Positions 25,260 through 34,920 are shown, counted from the first letter of the stretch. The stretch: 64,000 nt of DNA from Paenibacillus sp. BSR1-1 (GCF_030403775.1 NZ_JAQMWQ010000022.1:1-64000); one strand, 5' to 3'. A program made the numbers and translations. The notes: generated by a model from the sequence alone, not told the origin.

Positions 25260-26729
25260 TTAGCTCGTAGGGCCATTGTCAACATTGGCCTCGATGCTGC
25301 CTTGGATGCTTGTCGAAATTGATGATAGGAAATTATAGCCAGTCAAAGATTCAATCGAGTCAACACTTACCCTGTAGTTGCCCCAAGGTTGACTCGAAGC
25401 TGTTTGATCATTCGGCAACATTACAGCGATTACTCTTGTTGAAGTGGATACACGGCTAATATCATTAGTTCCTTTAGGCAATACGACGATTACCTTCCAT
25501 ACTTTTGCGGGCACGACAACTCCATTCCCTACTGTCGTTTTATATCCATTTGACCCGGTACCGCCACTTCCGTAACCTCCGGAAATAATATATAATTCGT
25601 TTCCAGCTGAAACAAGTTTACGGGAATATTCCTCTAAATTTTCCCATGTAATCTGGTTGTTATTTGGAGCTTGAGGGAGCATATTGGTCATCAAAAACGT
25701 AGCTGAATTGTTGGCAACAGAAGATGTACGGTCTCCAGATGGAGTCATGTGCCCTCTGTCAAATCCGCTTCCAGAAAATTCAGTAGCAGTAACCTGATAC
25801 CATCCCGACGGCAATGTGGTATCTGCACGGAAGTCATCCTGACGCGGAGTGCTTCCAATATCAGAGGAACCTAAATGCCAGCTAACCCAGTTAGGCTCGT
25901 GTTTGCTATTGTTGTACGATAGTGTATATTGCGGCTTAGTCATTAAATAATTATTGGAATTGGTTGTAACAGCAGTAGCGCCACTTGGATTCCCCAGCCC
26001 CATATTATCATCATCAACACCTGTTTGTGTTGCAGGTTCAGCTGGTGAAGATGAATTCTGAGGAGCTAAGCTGCTTGTAATCACTAAGTCATTTGCATTA
26101 TTGTTTGTGTCCCAGCCGTTACCTTGCCCCTGAACGGTTCCACCGTTATTGTCTTTACGTTCTGCACTTGTAGTAGCAGATAAGGTACCTACTGGAGATG
26201 TTTCTGAATTATTGGCAGAACCATAGCCCACAAAATCGATAACATTTGAATCAGTTGAACCAGAAACCGAGGTGGTGACTTTTGCCAATGCAACTTTTCC
26301 ACTGGTGGCACTTAAGTTAATCGTATCTGTAGCATTAGCAGTCGGTAAATCAACCGTTCCGCCGCCGCCGCTAGCCTGTTTGATTAAATAGTATTGATGT
26401 GCACCAATACTGCCTGATAAATTGGTAATGCTATTGAACGTACCGGTTGAAGAGGCATATTGGATAGACCATCCAGACAAGCTAACACTAGAATTTGTAG
26501 GATTGTAGAGTTCAATATAATCATTTTTATAGGATGAGCCACTATTTCCTCCACCGCCATAAACTTCACTGATTACCACATTCGTTCCCACAGCAGCCTG
26601 TGCAGGTTTAATATTTAAATTTGCTATGGCACCTGCAAACACGAGGCACGTAGAAACAAGAATGGCTGCTTTTTTCATTATATTTCCTTTGCCCTTTTTA
26701 GATGTTTTTTGTATTCCGCTTTCGTGCAT
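25260..26729 (-). CDS. Secreted lamin-tail/DNA-RNA non-specific endonuclease
   Basis: 489 residues. A signal peptide is clear: KKAAILVSTCLVFAGAIAN, with cleavage near Ala45 (AQA). Residues 48-170 form a lamin-tail domain (VVISEVYGGGGN, DYIELYNPT). The C-terminal NUC domain has DRGHM (324-328, catalytic His327) and NMLPQAPNNN with downstream TWENLEE, the metal-binding Asn region. It would degrade extracellular nucleic acid. AGGAGG lies ten bases before the ATG at 26729; a second ATG at 26678 with AAAGGA gives a shorter, more typical leader. Codon use resembles the neighbours. Confidence 0.9.
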   Translation of the reverse strand: MHESGIQKTSKKGKGNIMKKAAILVSTCLVFAGAIANLNIKPAQAAVGTNVVISEVYGGGGNSGSSYKNDYIELYNPTNSSVSLSGWSIQYASSTGTFNSITNLSGSIGAHQYYLIKQASGGGGTVDLPTANATDTINLSATSGKVALAKVTTSVSGSTDSNVIDFVGYGSANNSETSPVGTLSATTSAERKDNNGGTVQGQGNGWDTNNNANDLVITSSLAPQNSSSPAEPATQTGVDDDNMGLGNPSGATAVTTNSNNYLMTKPQYTLSYNNSKHEPNWVSWHLGSSDIGSTPRQDDFRADTTLPSGWYQVTATEFSGSGFDRGHMTPSGDRTSSVANNSATFLMTNMLPQAPNNNQITWENLEEYSRKLVSAGNELYIISGGYGSGGTGSNGYKTTVGNGVVVPAKVWKVIVVLPKGTNDISRVSTSTRVIAVMLPNDQTASSQPWGNYRVSVDSIESLTGYNFLSSISTSIQGSIEANVDNGPTS

Positions 26730-27031
26730 AAAGAGATAACCTCCTATTGATTTAGGAAAATGATATTGATAGAAAAATAGAAAATATTTAATTTAGCCTA
26801 ATTCGTTCAATCACAGTTAGTGTTGTGCACCTCCTTGCTAAAATTTACAATAGCACAGGGATTTTTGTAAAAATATTAATTTTCTGTAAAATAATTCTAC
26901 CTCTTCATGATTTCTCCTCTTGATGTTGATAAGTTTTTTGCACTGATTTTAAGAGAAGACCAATCTATTTTTTAAGAGTAAAACTCATATAGGGAATATA
27001 TAATGAAATTAGCAAAGGAGGCGGTATTTAT

Positions 27032-27808
27032 TTGGAAAATAAAAAAGTCTTTAATGATATAATCTCTGATTATGCAATAGCTCGGCCAGGTTACCCAACT
27101 GAGTTGTTTAGGGATATCATCGATTATTCAAAAATAAAGAATGATGCCAAGATACTTGAAATAGGTTCAGGACCAGGCCAAGCTACAGAGTATTTTGTGA
27201 AAAATCGATATTCCATTACAGGATTAGAGCTCGGAGAAAAACAAGTAGACTATTTATTAGAAAAATACTCTGCATATCAAAATTTCAATGCTTTATGTAC
27301 GTCCTTTGAGAATTACAATGGCGAACAGGAAACATATGATTTAATAATTTCTGCTACCGCTTTCCATTGGATAAAGCCCGAAGTTGGATACCCTAAAGCA
27401 TACAACCTGTTAAAAAGAAATGGAGTAATGGCCGTTTTTTGGCATTTGGCATCTATCATTGAGCCCAAAACTGAAATGTTGAATCAAATAAGAAATATAT
27501 ATCGAAAATATGCTCCGGACCTTGATGACTATATAAGTGTAGATGAAGCTGAAGATTTGCATAATCTAAGAATTTCACAAATACAAGTCCATCATTTATT
27601 CAATAATCCAGTGTCTAAGATTTATAGATGGGATGATGAATATACTACACAAAGATATATAAGGTTGATGAATTCTTACTCCGACTTTCATGATATCGAT
27701 AAAGATAAGCAAAAGGCTATTTTTGATAGTGCTGCAGATTATATTGACAGTAACGGAGGTAAAATAGTTGTCCCACAAGAAGTAAGATTATATATGGCAA
27801 AGAAGTGA
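27032..27808 (+). CDS. Class I SAM-dependent methyltransferase
   Basis: 258 residues. Motif I LEIGSGPGQATEYF sits near residues 42-55, with the acidic GLELGEKQVDY strand and the FHW motif (SATAFHWI) found in the UbiE/trans-aconitate-methyltransferase-like group. The substrate is unknown. Translation starts at TTG after AAAGGAGG. It is monocistronic, followed by a terminator. Confidence 0.85.
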   Translation: MENKKVFNDIISDYAIARPGYPTELFRDIIDYSKIKNDAKILEIGSGPGQATEYFVKNRYSITGLELGEKQVDYLLEKYSAYQNFNALCTSFENYNGEQETYDLIISATAFHWIKPEVGYPKAYNLLKRNGVMAVFWHLASIIEPKTEMLNQIRNIYRKYAPDLDDYISVDEAEDLHNLRISQIQVHHLFNNPVSKIYRWDDEYTTQRYIRLMNSYSDFHDIDKDKQKAIFDSAADYIDSNGGKIVVPQEVRLYMAKK

Positions 27809-27843
27809 TTCCAAAGTTGTAAAAAGAACCAAAATACGCAAGT

Positions 27844-27880
27844 AGAGCCTAAAATCTTAGGCTCTTTTCTTTTTTTTAAA
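27844..27880 (+). terminator. Intrinsic terminator
   Basis: AGAGCCTAA pairs with TTAGGCTCT around AATC, followed by TTTCTTTTTTTT. Confidence 0.9.
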
Positions 27881-28007
27881 AAGAGACGTTAAGAAAATCT
27901 TAAGATTTACATCATGTTTTTGATAAGATTTGCTTGATATGATTCTTTTTGTAGTCATACTAAAGGGTGATAGAAATGGTAACCGCCATAGTTGGGAGTG
28001 AATATCC

Positions 28008-28694
28008 GTGAATTTGTTGGTTTGTGATGATGATAAGGAGATCGTCGATGCGATCGGGATTTATTTAGAAAATGAAGGATATCAAATATTTAAGGCATTT
28101 AATGGTTTGGAAGCGATCGATATCATCAAAGATCATGAGATTCATCTTATTATCATGGATATTATGATGCCCATGATGGATGGGTTAAGGGCTACGATGA
28201 AAATTAGAGAAGCAAATAATATCCCTTTAATCATGCTCTCTGCTAAATCGGAGGATTCGGATAAAATTATCGGATTGAATTTAGGGGCAGATGACTACAT
28301 AACCAAACCGTTTAATCCCCTGGAGTTGATTGCAAGGGTAAAGTCCCAGTTGAGGAGATATACCACATTGGGAAGTCTTGAAAAGAAGAAGAATGTTTTT
28401 CGGACGGGGGGACTGGTCATTGATGATGAAAGTAAAATCATCTCGGTTGATGGGGAGGAGGTCCATCTTACACCGGTGCAATATAAGATTTTGAAATTGC
28501 TGACGGCTAACGCCGGAAGAGTCTTTTCGATTGAGGATATCTATGAAAGGGTATGGAATGAAACCGCGTTTAGTCCGGAAAATACCGTATCCGTTCATAT
28601 TAGAAAAATAAGAGAGAAAATCGAAATCAATCCGAAGGAGCCAAAATATTTAAAGGTGGTGTGGGGAGTTGGATATAAAGTTGAAAAAATATAG
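28008..28694 (+). CDS. OmpR-family response regulator
   Basis: 228 residues. The receiver domain has the acidic pair (CDDD), phospho-acceptor Asp51 (IIMDIMMPMMDG) and Lys100 (DDYITKPFNP). The C-terminal winged helix contains TPVQYKILKLLTANAGRVFS and VSVHIRKIREKIE. It begins at GTG. The coding end overlaps the start of the histidine kinase by about 26 bases, so the two are a translationally coupled pair. The signal and targets are unknown. Confidence 0.93.
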   Translation: MNLLVCDDDKEIVDAIGIYLENEGYQIFKAFNGLEAIDIIKDHEIHLIIMDIMMPMMDGLRATMKIREANNIPLIMLSAKSEDSDKIIGLNLGADDYITKPFNPLELIARVKSQLRRYTTLGSLEKKKNVFRTGGLVIDDESKIISVDGEEVHLTPVQYKILKLLTANAGRVFSIEDIYERVWNETAFSPENTVSVHIRKIREKIEINPKEPKYLKVVWGVGYKVEKI

Positions 28695-30774
28695 CCACTT
28701 ATTAACAACGAAAATCATTGTATTTATGATCGCGGTCGGTTGTTTTACGGGTATCATCAAAGCGATTGTCCAGGTTGAAGTTGTCAACGATGGTTACTTC
28801 AGCATGGTTATGGAAGATGACTACTTTCGCAGCCATGCATTTATTAGAGTAAATCAAAAGGTCGTGGACAATCTCGCTGCCCTTCTCAGAGAGTACAAGA
28901 GTGAGGACAATATTTTAAAGGGCGGGTCGATTAATGAAGAAACCTTGAGGGTGGAAGAGGAGAATTTATATTCCGATTTTCAGGCTCATTCAAAGAGCTA
29001 TCGGCCTGATTTAAATGAAGCGGAGAACTATTCCACCTTTAAAAAAGAGTACGCCGACAAGATTGCGCAGGCTCGGGAAAAGTTGATAAAGGATGATTTA
29101 AGGAATTATCATGCCATATTGCAAGAGCTCTTAGATCAGAAAAATCCATTGTATTATGCCAGCGATGGTGAAAACGTCTATACGAACACAACGAATTCAG
29201 AAAAAAGCCAGTTTAAAACGTATCCTGCCTATTTGGCGTTTGAGGGTTATAAGAGAGATGTTTATCCTAAAGTAATCGAAGAGAATGAGCAATTTCAATG
29301 GATTGCAGATCCAATTGAGGAATTGGACCAGGACAAAACGGTAGTTTATATAGCCTTTACAGACAACTTTTTAAACCAGAAAATAAAGGAATGGAATGAA
29401 GATAAAGCCGTTGTCACAAAAAACCTTTATATTTTAGCTGCATTTTTGCTAGGGTTCATTCTATCATTTGGCTATCTCATCCTCGTCGCGGGAAGAAGGT
29501 CATTTAAAGATGATCAGGTACATCTTTATCCTGTGAACAAACTATACAATGATATCAATATCCTTCTATGTATGAGCCTAATCGCCATTTGGATTACATT
29601 AATGGATAATGTGGCACACACAAGTATTGATAGAATAGCCATTCCTATTACCATCCCGATCTCAGCAGCCGTGTTTGGTTTGATTCTCTCACTGGTTAAA
29701 CATTTTAAAAATAAAACATTGCTGAAACATACCTTGATTTTTGCCATCGTTCGTAAGGCCATAAAAATTGTAAGAAATGTCTATGAGACAGGGAATGTCG
29801 GGGTTAAGACGGTATTAATCGTCATTGGTTACCCCGTATTGATTGCATTAACGTTTTTTATGTTCCCGGTTACGATTGGTCTGGCAGCCTGGTTTGCCTA
29901 TAAAAAGGTTAAGAGTTTTCAAGCCATCCAGGATGGAGTGGAGAGAATTAAGGCGGGCAGTCTTCATCATCGAATCAAGGTGCCAAACCGTGGAGAGTTT
30001 AAAACACTTGCTGCCAACATCAACAGCATCACGGATGGACTGAAAGAGGCTGTGGACAGTGAGCTCAAAAGTGAGCGCTTAAAAACGGAGTTAATCACCA
30101 ATGTTTCTCATGATATAAGAACACCATTAACATCGATTATCACCTATGTGGATTTACTGAAAAGCGAAGAGGTTACGCCAAAGGCTGCCGAATATATCAA
30201 TATCTTAGATCAAAAGTCGAAAAGACTTAAACTATTAACCGATGATTTGTTTGAAGCAGCCAAAGCGACGAGTGGAACTATTTCTGTTGATTTTGAGAAA
30301 ATTGATATCGTGTCTTTAGTTACCCAGGGACTTGGCGAAGTGAATGATAAGATAGAAGACTCGAATTTGCAATTCAAGCTGAATCATCCCAAGGATAAGG
30401 TGTATATTAGCGCGGATGGAAAATTACTATGGCGGTCCATTGAAAACTTATTATCGAATATCTTTAAATATGCGCTCAGGGGTTCCAGGGTATATATCGA
30501 TATCGAGGATGCAGGTAGTGAAATTCAGCTTTCCTTTAAGAACATTTCCGCCTATGAGTTAAATATTTCAGCAGACGAATTAATGGAACGTTTTAAGCGC
30601 GGCGATGAATCCAGATCCAGCCAAGGCAGCGGGCTTGGTTTATCGATTGCGAAAAGCCTGATTGAAGTTCAAAAGGGGAATTTTAATATCCATGTCGACG
30701 GAGATTTATTTAAGGCGGTTATTACTTTTCCTAAGATGACAGATTTGCAATCGAAAGTTGTGGAAGAAAGTTAA
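28669..30774 (+). CDS. Multi-pass membrane sensor histidine kinase
   Basis: 701 residues. An N-terminal helix (about 15-33) leads into an extracellular region of roughly 210 residues. Several further membrane helices follow (about 248-270, 295-345, 375-405), then HAMP. The phospho-acceptor His481 lies in NVSHDIRTPLTSI, and the HATPase has NLLSNIFKYA and GSGLGLSIAKSL. A five-to-six-helix sensor is more elaborate than a standard two-helix kinase. TTG at 28669 or 28681 could be the start; GGGGAG is nearby. It partners with the overlapping response regulator. Confidence 0.9.
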   Translation: MDIKLKKYSHLLTTKIIVFMIAVGCFTGIIKAIVQVEVVNDGYFSMVMEDDYFRSHAFIRVNQKVVDNLAALLREYKSEDNILKGGSINEETLRVEEENLYSDFQAHSKSYRPDLNEAENYSTFKKEYADKIAQAREKLIKDDLRNYHAILQELLDQKNPLYYASDGENVYTNTTNSEKSQFKTYPAYLAFEGYKRDVYPKVIEENEQFQWIADPIEELDQDKTVVYIAFTDNFLNQKIKEWNEDKAVVTKNLYILAAFLLGFILSFGYLILVAGRRSFKDDQVHLYPVNKLYNDINILLCMSLIAIWITLMDNVAHTSIDRIAIPITIPISAAVFGLILSLVKHFKNKTLLKHTLIFAIVRKAIKIVRNVYETGNVGVKTVLIVIGYPVLIALTFFMFPVTIGLAAWFAYKKVKSFQAIQDGVERIKAGSLHHRIKVPNRGEFKTLAANINSITDGLKEAVDSELKSERLKTELITNVSHDIRTPLTSIITYVDLLKSEEVTPKAAEYINILDQKSKRLKLLTDDLFEAAKATSGTISVDFEKIDIVSLVTQGLGEVNDKIEDSNLQFKLNHPKDKVYISADGKLLWRSIENLLSNIFKYALRGSRVYIDIEDAGSEIQLSFKNISAYELNISADELMERFKRGDESRSSQGSGLGLSIAKSLIEVQKGNFNIHVDGDLFKAVITFPKMTDLQSKVVEES

Positions 30775-30816
30775 TTTCGAGTACCCACGTAGGAAAAAGC
30801 ATATATAAAACAAGCA

Positions 30817-30867
30817 TAAAAGCAGTGGATTTCACACACGAAATCACACTGCTTTTCGCATTTTTAA
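30817..30867 (+). terminator. Intrinsic terminator after the two-component pair
   Basis: AAAAGCAGTGGATTT pairs with AAATCACACTGCTTTT around CACACACG with a small bulge, followed by CGCATTTTT. Confidence 0.88.
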
Positions 30868-30955
30868 GAGGGTTTGTATGTAGAACTTAGTACCGTGCCG
30901 TGGGTGATTACATATAATAAGTGAATTTATTAAATTTATACGAGGAGAAAATTTT

Positions 30956-31282
30956 ATGCTTACAGAGGCTGATGCAATTAGAACAGGCCGTTTAATTACG
31001 GTAATGCTCCTTGGTCAATCGCCCACACGATGTGATGAAATACAAGAAATAGGGCATTATCCGGGTACTGGAATTACGCCTGCTCGAATTTTTCTTAGAG
31101 AGGGGAGAAAACCCGGAATGGAAAATATGTACTGTATACAGGGTGTAGGTAAAATATGGAGTTTAAATAGAGTGATTCTTGACAATTTTTCTAACACTGT
31201 AGAGATTTTTATAAATAACCATTTTGTTAGGAAAATTCGGGTCAAAGATTCCTCAGGGCATGGATGGTATAATATGCATTGA
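30956..31282 (+). CDS. Uncharacterised 108-residue protein
   Basis: A clear CGAGGAG box precedes the ATG, and a bidirectional terminator follows two bases after the stop, so the unit is well delimited. The product begins MLTEADAIRTGRLITVMLLG and ends RVKDSSGHGWYNMH. There is no signal peptide or membrane helix, and no family was recognised. It appears to be a small soluble alpha/beta protein. Confidence 0.6.
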   Translation: MLTEADAIRTGRLITVMLLGQSPTRCDEIQEIGHYPGTGITPARIFLREGRKPGMENMYCIQGVGKIWSLNRVILDNFSNTVEIFINNHFVRKIRVKDSSGHGWYNMH

Positions 31283-31283
31283 T

Positions 31284-31313
31284 AAAGCCGATATGAATTA
31301 TCATATCGGCTTT
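31284..31313. terminator. Bidirectional intrinsic terminator
   Basis: AAAGCCGATATGA (31284-31296) pairs perfectly with TCATATCGGCTTT (31301-31313), then TACTTTT. It serves the convergent genes on each side. Confidence 0.9.
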
Positions 31314-31325
31314 TACTTTTAGAAG

Positions 31326-32093
31326 TTAATGAATATAATCATAAATATTTTTCGCGAGCAATAAGCAGGTTACGGCAATAAACAGGGCACGAACATAACC
31401 GCTTCCTTTTTTGATCGCAAATTTTGAACCTATAATCGCCCCAACAAGTTGGGCAACCCCCATTATGAGTCCATACGTGTAATGGACTTGTCCTAAAAAC
31501 ATAAACATCAGCAATCCAGCAATATTACTGCCAAAGTTTAAAAACTTCGCGTTTCCTGCCGCCTTTAAAAAATCAAATCCGATCAATAAAAAAGAAAAAA
31601 TTAAGAATGAACCTGTTCCAGGACCTATAAATCCATCATAGAAACCAATTGCAAAAATCGCCAGCATAAACATCATATAGCGGCGGAGGGACAATTCTTT
31701 AGGAGCCGATATGCTGCCCCAATCTTTCTTGAAAATAGTATAAACAGTGACCGCCGCGAGCATGATCAACATTAATGGCTTAAGCAATTCAGGGTTCATT
31801 AAATGAACAGTCCAAGCACCAATCATCGAGCCAATGAAAGTAAGTGGGAATAATTTCAACACTGATTTTATCTCGAGTTTACCAGAACGATAAAACATAA
31901 TGGTACTCGTTAAAGAACCTATCGTTCCTGCCAATTTATTCGTAGCAACTGCTGATGCTGGATTCAGTCCTGTAAATAGTAACGCAGGCAATGCAATTAG
32001 CCCGCCGCCCCCTACAACCGAATCAATAAATGAAGCTAAAAATCCAAATAAAATCAAAATCATTAATAACGATGGGTCTATGTCTAGATGCAT
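31326..32093 (-). CDS. TauE/SafE-family membrane transporter
   Basis: 255 residues with about seven to eight hydrophobic helices. The opening FLASFIDSVVGGGGLIALPA and the mid-protein GFYDGFIGPGTGSFLIF are the two inverted TauE/SafE half-motifs. Family members move sulfonates, sulfoacetate or other anions across the membrane; no sulfur gene is nearby to name the substrate. It is YfcA-like in length and motifs and is monocistronic. Confidence 0.9.
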   Translation of the reverse strand: MHLDIDPSLLMILILFGFLASFIDSVVGGGGLIALPALLFTGLNPASAVATNKLAGTIGSLTSTIMFYRSGKLEIKSVLKLFPLTFIGSMIGAWTVHLMNPELLKPLMLIMLAAVTVYTIFKKDWGSISAPKELSLRRYMMFMLAIFAIGFYDGFIGPGTGSFLIFSFLLIGFDFLKAAGNAKFLNFGSNIAGLLMFMFLGQVHYTYGLIMGVAQLVGAIIGSKFAIKKGSGYVRALFIAVTCLLLAKNIYDYIH

Positions 32094-32208
32094 ACAATCA
32101 GCCTTTCCTTTGGTGACTACTAGTATAGTACCTGATTATTGGCTGATTGTCATTTTGATGTTGTGAATTGAGAGTGCCCGAAATTTGGTCGGAAAACAGG
32201 TCTCTTGT

Positions 32209-32606
32209 TATTAAGAGGAGTTTTTAATGCCCATGATCAAGGAAAAATTGCCTCAACGGTAATTAAGAGGGAGTCCAAATGCCCGTGATCAAGGAAAAAT
32301 TGCCTCAACGGTAATTAAGAGGGAGTCCAAATGCCCATGATCAAGGAAAAATTGCCTCAACGGTAATTAAGAGGGGCTCCAAATCCCCGTGATCATGGAA
32401 AAATTACTTCAACGGTAATTAAGAGGGGCTCCAAATCCCCGTTATCATGGAAAAATTACTTCAACGGTAATTAAGAGGGGCTCCAAATGCCCATGATCAA
32501 GGAAAATTGCCTCAACGGTAATTAAGAGGGGCTCCAAATGCCCATGATCAAGGAAAAATTGCCTCAACGGTAATTAAGAGGGGCTCCAAATGCCCATGGC
32601 CCGTCC
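32209..32606. repeat. 52-bp tandem repeat array 4, different family
   Basis: Eight units. AATTAAGAGG(G/A) begins at about 32209, 32261, 32313, 32365, 32417, 32469, 32520 and 32572, periods 52 with one 51. The unit contains ATGCCCATGATCAAGG and TTGCCTCAACGGT. Its sequence is unrelated to arrays 1-3, yet the period is the same. A weak CCTC/GAGG stem is possible. The array ends 11 bases from the stop of the leftward P-loop kinase gene. Confidence 0.92.
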
Positions 32607-32616
32607 ACAAGAATCA

Positions 32617-33204
32617 TTAAATAGTGATACCGCTTTTAAAATCCAGTATTTGAAAGAGTTTTTCGGCATCGACCGTGTCGCTGCTATTATCAAAAGATAC
32701 CATTTTAATATTTTCCCATAAACACTGTTTTTCCTGGATGCTTTGAACATACTTATCCCAGTTGGCCAGTTTCCAGGTATCTCTTTCAAGAGCTCTGGCT
32801 TCCATCCTTTGTTTAAGGGTGGCGAAATCAACCGTTACCTTAAGGACAATTGGGTTGATCGTATGCCAGTTATATTTTTCTATCAATTCATTTATGTAAT
32901 TATTATTTGAAAAATAGCCAAGGAATGGGGCATCCAGAATGACGGAATTGCCTAACTGAAGGTTGTCATTCGCGATGTCGAGTAAGGTTTGATACTCGAG
33001 ATCCATGACCACATCTGTATAAAAAGAGCAGCCGTCGCGGTCAAAAGGAGAATACCCATTGGTTTCTAGTAATTTACCAGTGAATTTATTACAAATCATG
33101 TCTTTATCTAAGTAGCCAAAATTGTATTTAGAAACGAGCAGTTTTCCGACAGTTGACTTCCCGGAAGATGCAGGACCTATTAAAAATATGACAGTGGGCT
33201 TCAT
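32617..33204 (-). CDS. P-loop NTPase, AAA_33/zeta-like kinase
   Basis: 195 residues beginning MKPTVIFLIGPASSGKSTVG. Walker A GPASSGKST is at residues 10-18. The order Walker A, YLDKDMIC, VILDAPFLGYF and a C-terminal Arg-rich lid (RMEARALERDTW) matches small-molecule or nucleotide kinases of the AAA_33 group, which includes shikimate-kinase-like and zeta-toxin-like proteins. No antitoxin-like gene accompanies it. The substrate is unknown. Array 4 lies at its 3' end. Confidence 0.8.
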   Translation of the reverse strand: MKPTVIFLIGPASSGKSTVGKLLVSKYNFGYLDKDMICNKFTGKLLETNGYSPFDRDGCSFYTDVVMDLEYQTLLDIANDNLQLGNSVILDAPFLGYFSNNNYINELIEKYNWHTINPIVLKVTVDFATLKQRMEARALERDTWKLANWDKYVQSIQEKQCLWENIKMVSFDNSSDTVDAEKLFQILDFKSGITI

Positions 33205-33224
33205 AAATCAAATCCTCCTCGTAT

Positions 33225-33259
33225 TAAAAACGGTTACATTTTAATTCGCATATGTGAAC
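33225..33259. promoter_or_regulatory. cre-like box and upstream IclR operator copy
   Basis: TAAAAACGGTTACA (33225-33238) matches the CcpA cre consensus with one mismatch. TTCGCATATGTGAAC (33245-33259) is a near-perfect palindrome identical to a second copy at 33423-33437. Both lie between the divergent kinase and IclR genes. Confidence 0.65.
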
Positions 33260-33363
33260 CGTATTCCGTATATCGAATTCTATTTTTAGATTATCTCAAC
33301 TTTTCCCTCATTTCAATCTCTATTTTCTAAAAAAACTCTATTAAATTAATTTTCAAAAAACTA

Positions 33364-33437
33364 TTGAATTTATTTTTTGAGATAACTATACTTAAGGCAT
33401 AAATTCGTAATACTGAATCAAGTTCGCATATGTGAAC
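33364..33437 (+). promoter_or_regulatory. IclR-kdgA promoter with operator
   Basis: TTGAAT (33364-33369), 17 bases, then TATACT (33387-33392) gives a sigma-A promoter. The operator TTCGCATATGTGAAC (33423-33437) lies about 25 bases after the expected transcription start, well placed for autorepression by the IclR protein encoded 20 bases further on. The identical site 178 bases upstream could allow looping. Confidence 0.72.
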
Positions 33438-33457
33438 GCACTAAGGAGCCAAACCAA

Positions 33458-34249
33458 ATGGAAAAAATCCGTATCAATAAATCAGCTGAGCGTGCGTTAG
33501 ACCTGCTCGTCCTGCTGGCAAAAACGGGAACAGCCTTAACATTAAATGAAATTTGCACCGAGATGGGCATGCCCAAAAGCAGCGGCTTCGAATTGGTGCA
33601 GACATTACTTTACAAAGGTTTTATAGAGTTAGAGGATCCTAGATTAAAAACATATAGATTAGGATTGGCCGCTTTTGAAACGGGAATGGCCTATCAAGCG
33701 AATATGGAGATTACACAATTAGCCAGACCGCTGCTGCTGGAATTGAACAAACAAACGGGCAGCACAGTTTTCTTGGGCGTTGAGGACAAAGGGAAAGTGG
33801 TTTACCTTGATAAGGCGGAAAATTTCTCCGTCATGCGTCCGACGGCAAAACTTGGTTCACGTCGGTACCTTCATACGACTGGTGTTGGAAAAGCCCTGCT
33901 GGCAGCCATGCCAGATGAAAAAATTGAATATCTTTTTGGCGATGGTGAAATTCCGAGTAAGACATCCTTTTCAAAAGTGACCTTGCCGGAAATTTTGCAG
34001 GATATGAAAGAAATCCGGGAGCGGGGCTACTCGATTGATGACCGCGAGGACAATGTAGAAATGTATTGTATGGGATCTGCTATCTTTGACCAGTCGAATC
34101 AGCCGGTCGCCGCCATTAGTATTGCAAGCATGCTATCCAGTATGACACCTGAGCGAAAGGAGATGGTAAGTAATTTAATTTCCGAAACAGCGCTGAAGTT
34201 GTCAAACCAGCTTGGCTACAGTGCCAAACGATTGTATCAAAATGTATAG
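33458..34249 (+). CDS. IclR-family regulator of a KDPG aldolase/MFS operon
   Basis: 263 residues. The N-terminal winged helix (SAERALDLLVLLAKTG, GMPKSSGFELVQTLL) is followed by the IclR effector domain with LGSRRYLHTTGVGKALLAAM. IclR proteins of the KdgR group sense 2-keto-3-deoxygluconate or related sugar acids. It starts at an ATG after AAGGAG and is followed 14 bases later by an aldolase gene. The palindromes at 33245 and 33423 are its probable operators. Confidence 0.9.
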   Translation: MEKIRINKSAERALDLLVLLAKTGTALTLNEICTEMGMPKSSGFELVQTLLYKGFIELEDPRLKTYRLGLAAFETGMAYQANMEITQLARPLLLELNKQTGSTVFLGVEDKGKVVYLDKAENFSVMRPTAKLGSRRYLHTTGVGKALLAAMPDEKIEYLFGDGEIPSKTSFSKVTLPEILQDMKEIRERGYSIDDREDNVEMYCMGSAIFDQSNQPVAAISIASMLSSMTPERKEMVSNLISETALKLSNQLGYSAKRLYQNV

Positions 34250-34263
34250 GGGAGGATATTGTT

Positions 34264-34920
34264 TTGCCTAGAAAACTAGAAAACTTAAACAAGATTTATG
34301 AAAGCGGTATAGTTTTAATTATCCGTTCAGAAAGCGAAGAGGAAGCTTTGGCCGTTGCCGAGGCTGCGATTCAAGGCGGAATTAAAGTTTTAGAAATTAC
34401 AATGAGCGTACCCAATGCCCTAAATGTAATTCGTACACTAGCTAATCAATATAGAGACCAAGGTATCTTAATTGGTGCCGGTACGATATTGGATGCGGAA
34501 ACAGCAAATGCGGCAATCCTTGCTGGAGCAGAACTATTAGTCAGCCCGCAATTAAATCCGGAGATGATTAAAGTAGCAAACCGTTACCAGGCCGTTACGA
34601 TCAGCGGGGCTTTTACTCCAAAGGAAGTCATCGAGACGCTCGAAGCGGGTGCAGACATCGTGAAGTTATTCCCGGCTGAAGTAGTAGCTCCCAAATATGT
34701 AAGCGCCATTATGGCACCTGTTCCGCAAGCGCCAATTGTGCCGACAGGCGGCGTTACCCCGCAGAATGTGCATGAGTGGCTGCAGGCAGGCTGTGTCGCT
34801 GTAGGTGTGGGAAGCTTTATCTCAAAAGCTGCCCGTAAGGATGGTGATTATCAAAAGGTTTCGGCTGCCGCAAGAGAATTTCTACAAGCAGTTTCTGAAG
34901 CAAAGTATTCCTTGGCTTAA
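34264..34920 (+). CDS. KDPG/KDPGal-type aldolase, paralogue 1
   Basis: 218 residues, a class I TIM-barrel aldolase. It has the family pattern: Arg in IIRSES, catalytic Glu in LEITMSVP, Schiff-base Lys in DIVKLFPAE, and the phosphate-binding PTGGVTPQNV. It splits 2-keto-3-deoxy-6-phospho sugar acids into pyruvate and glyceraldehyde 3-phosphate. It starts at TTG after GGGGAGG. Its operon has a transporter but no kinase; KdgK at 60.9 kb or DgoK at 43.1 kb could supply the phosphorylated substrate. Confidence 0.9.
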   Translation: MPRKLENLNKIYESGIVLIIRSESEEEALAVAEAAIQGGIKVLEITMSVPNALNVIRTLANQYRDQGILIGAGTILDAETANAAILAGAELLVSPQLNPEMIKVANRYQAVTISGAFTPKEVIETLEAGADIVKLFPAEVVAPKYVSAIMAPVPQAPIVPTGGVTPQNVHEWLQAGCVAVGVGSFISKAARKDGDYQKVSAAAREFLQAVSEAKYSLA

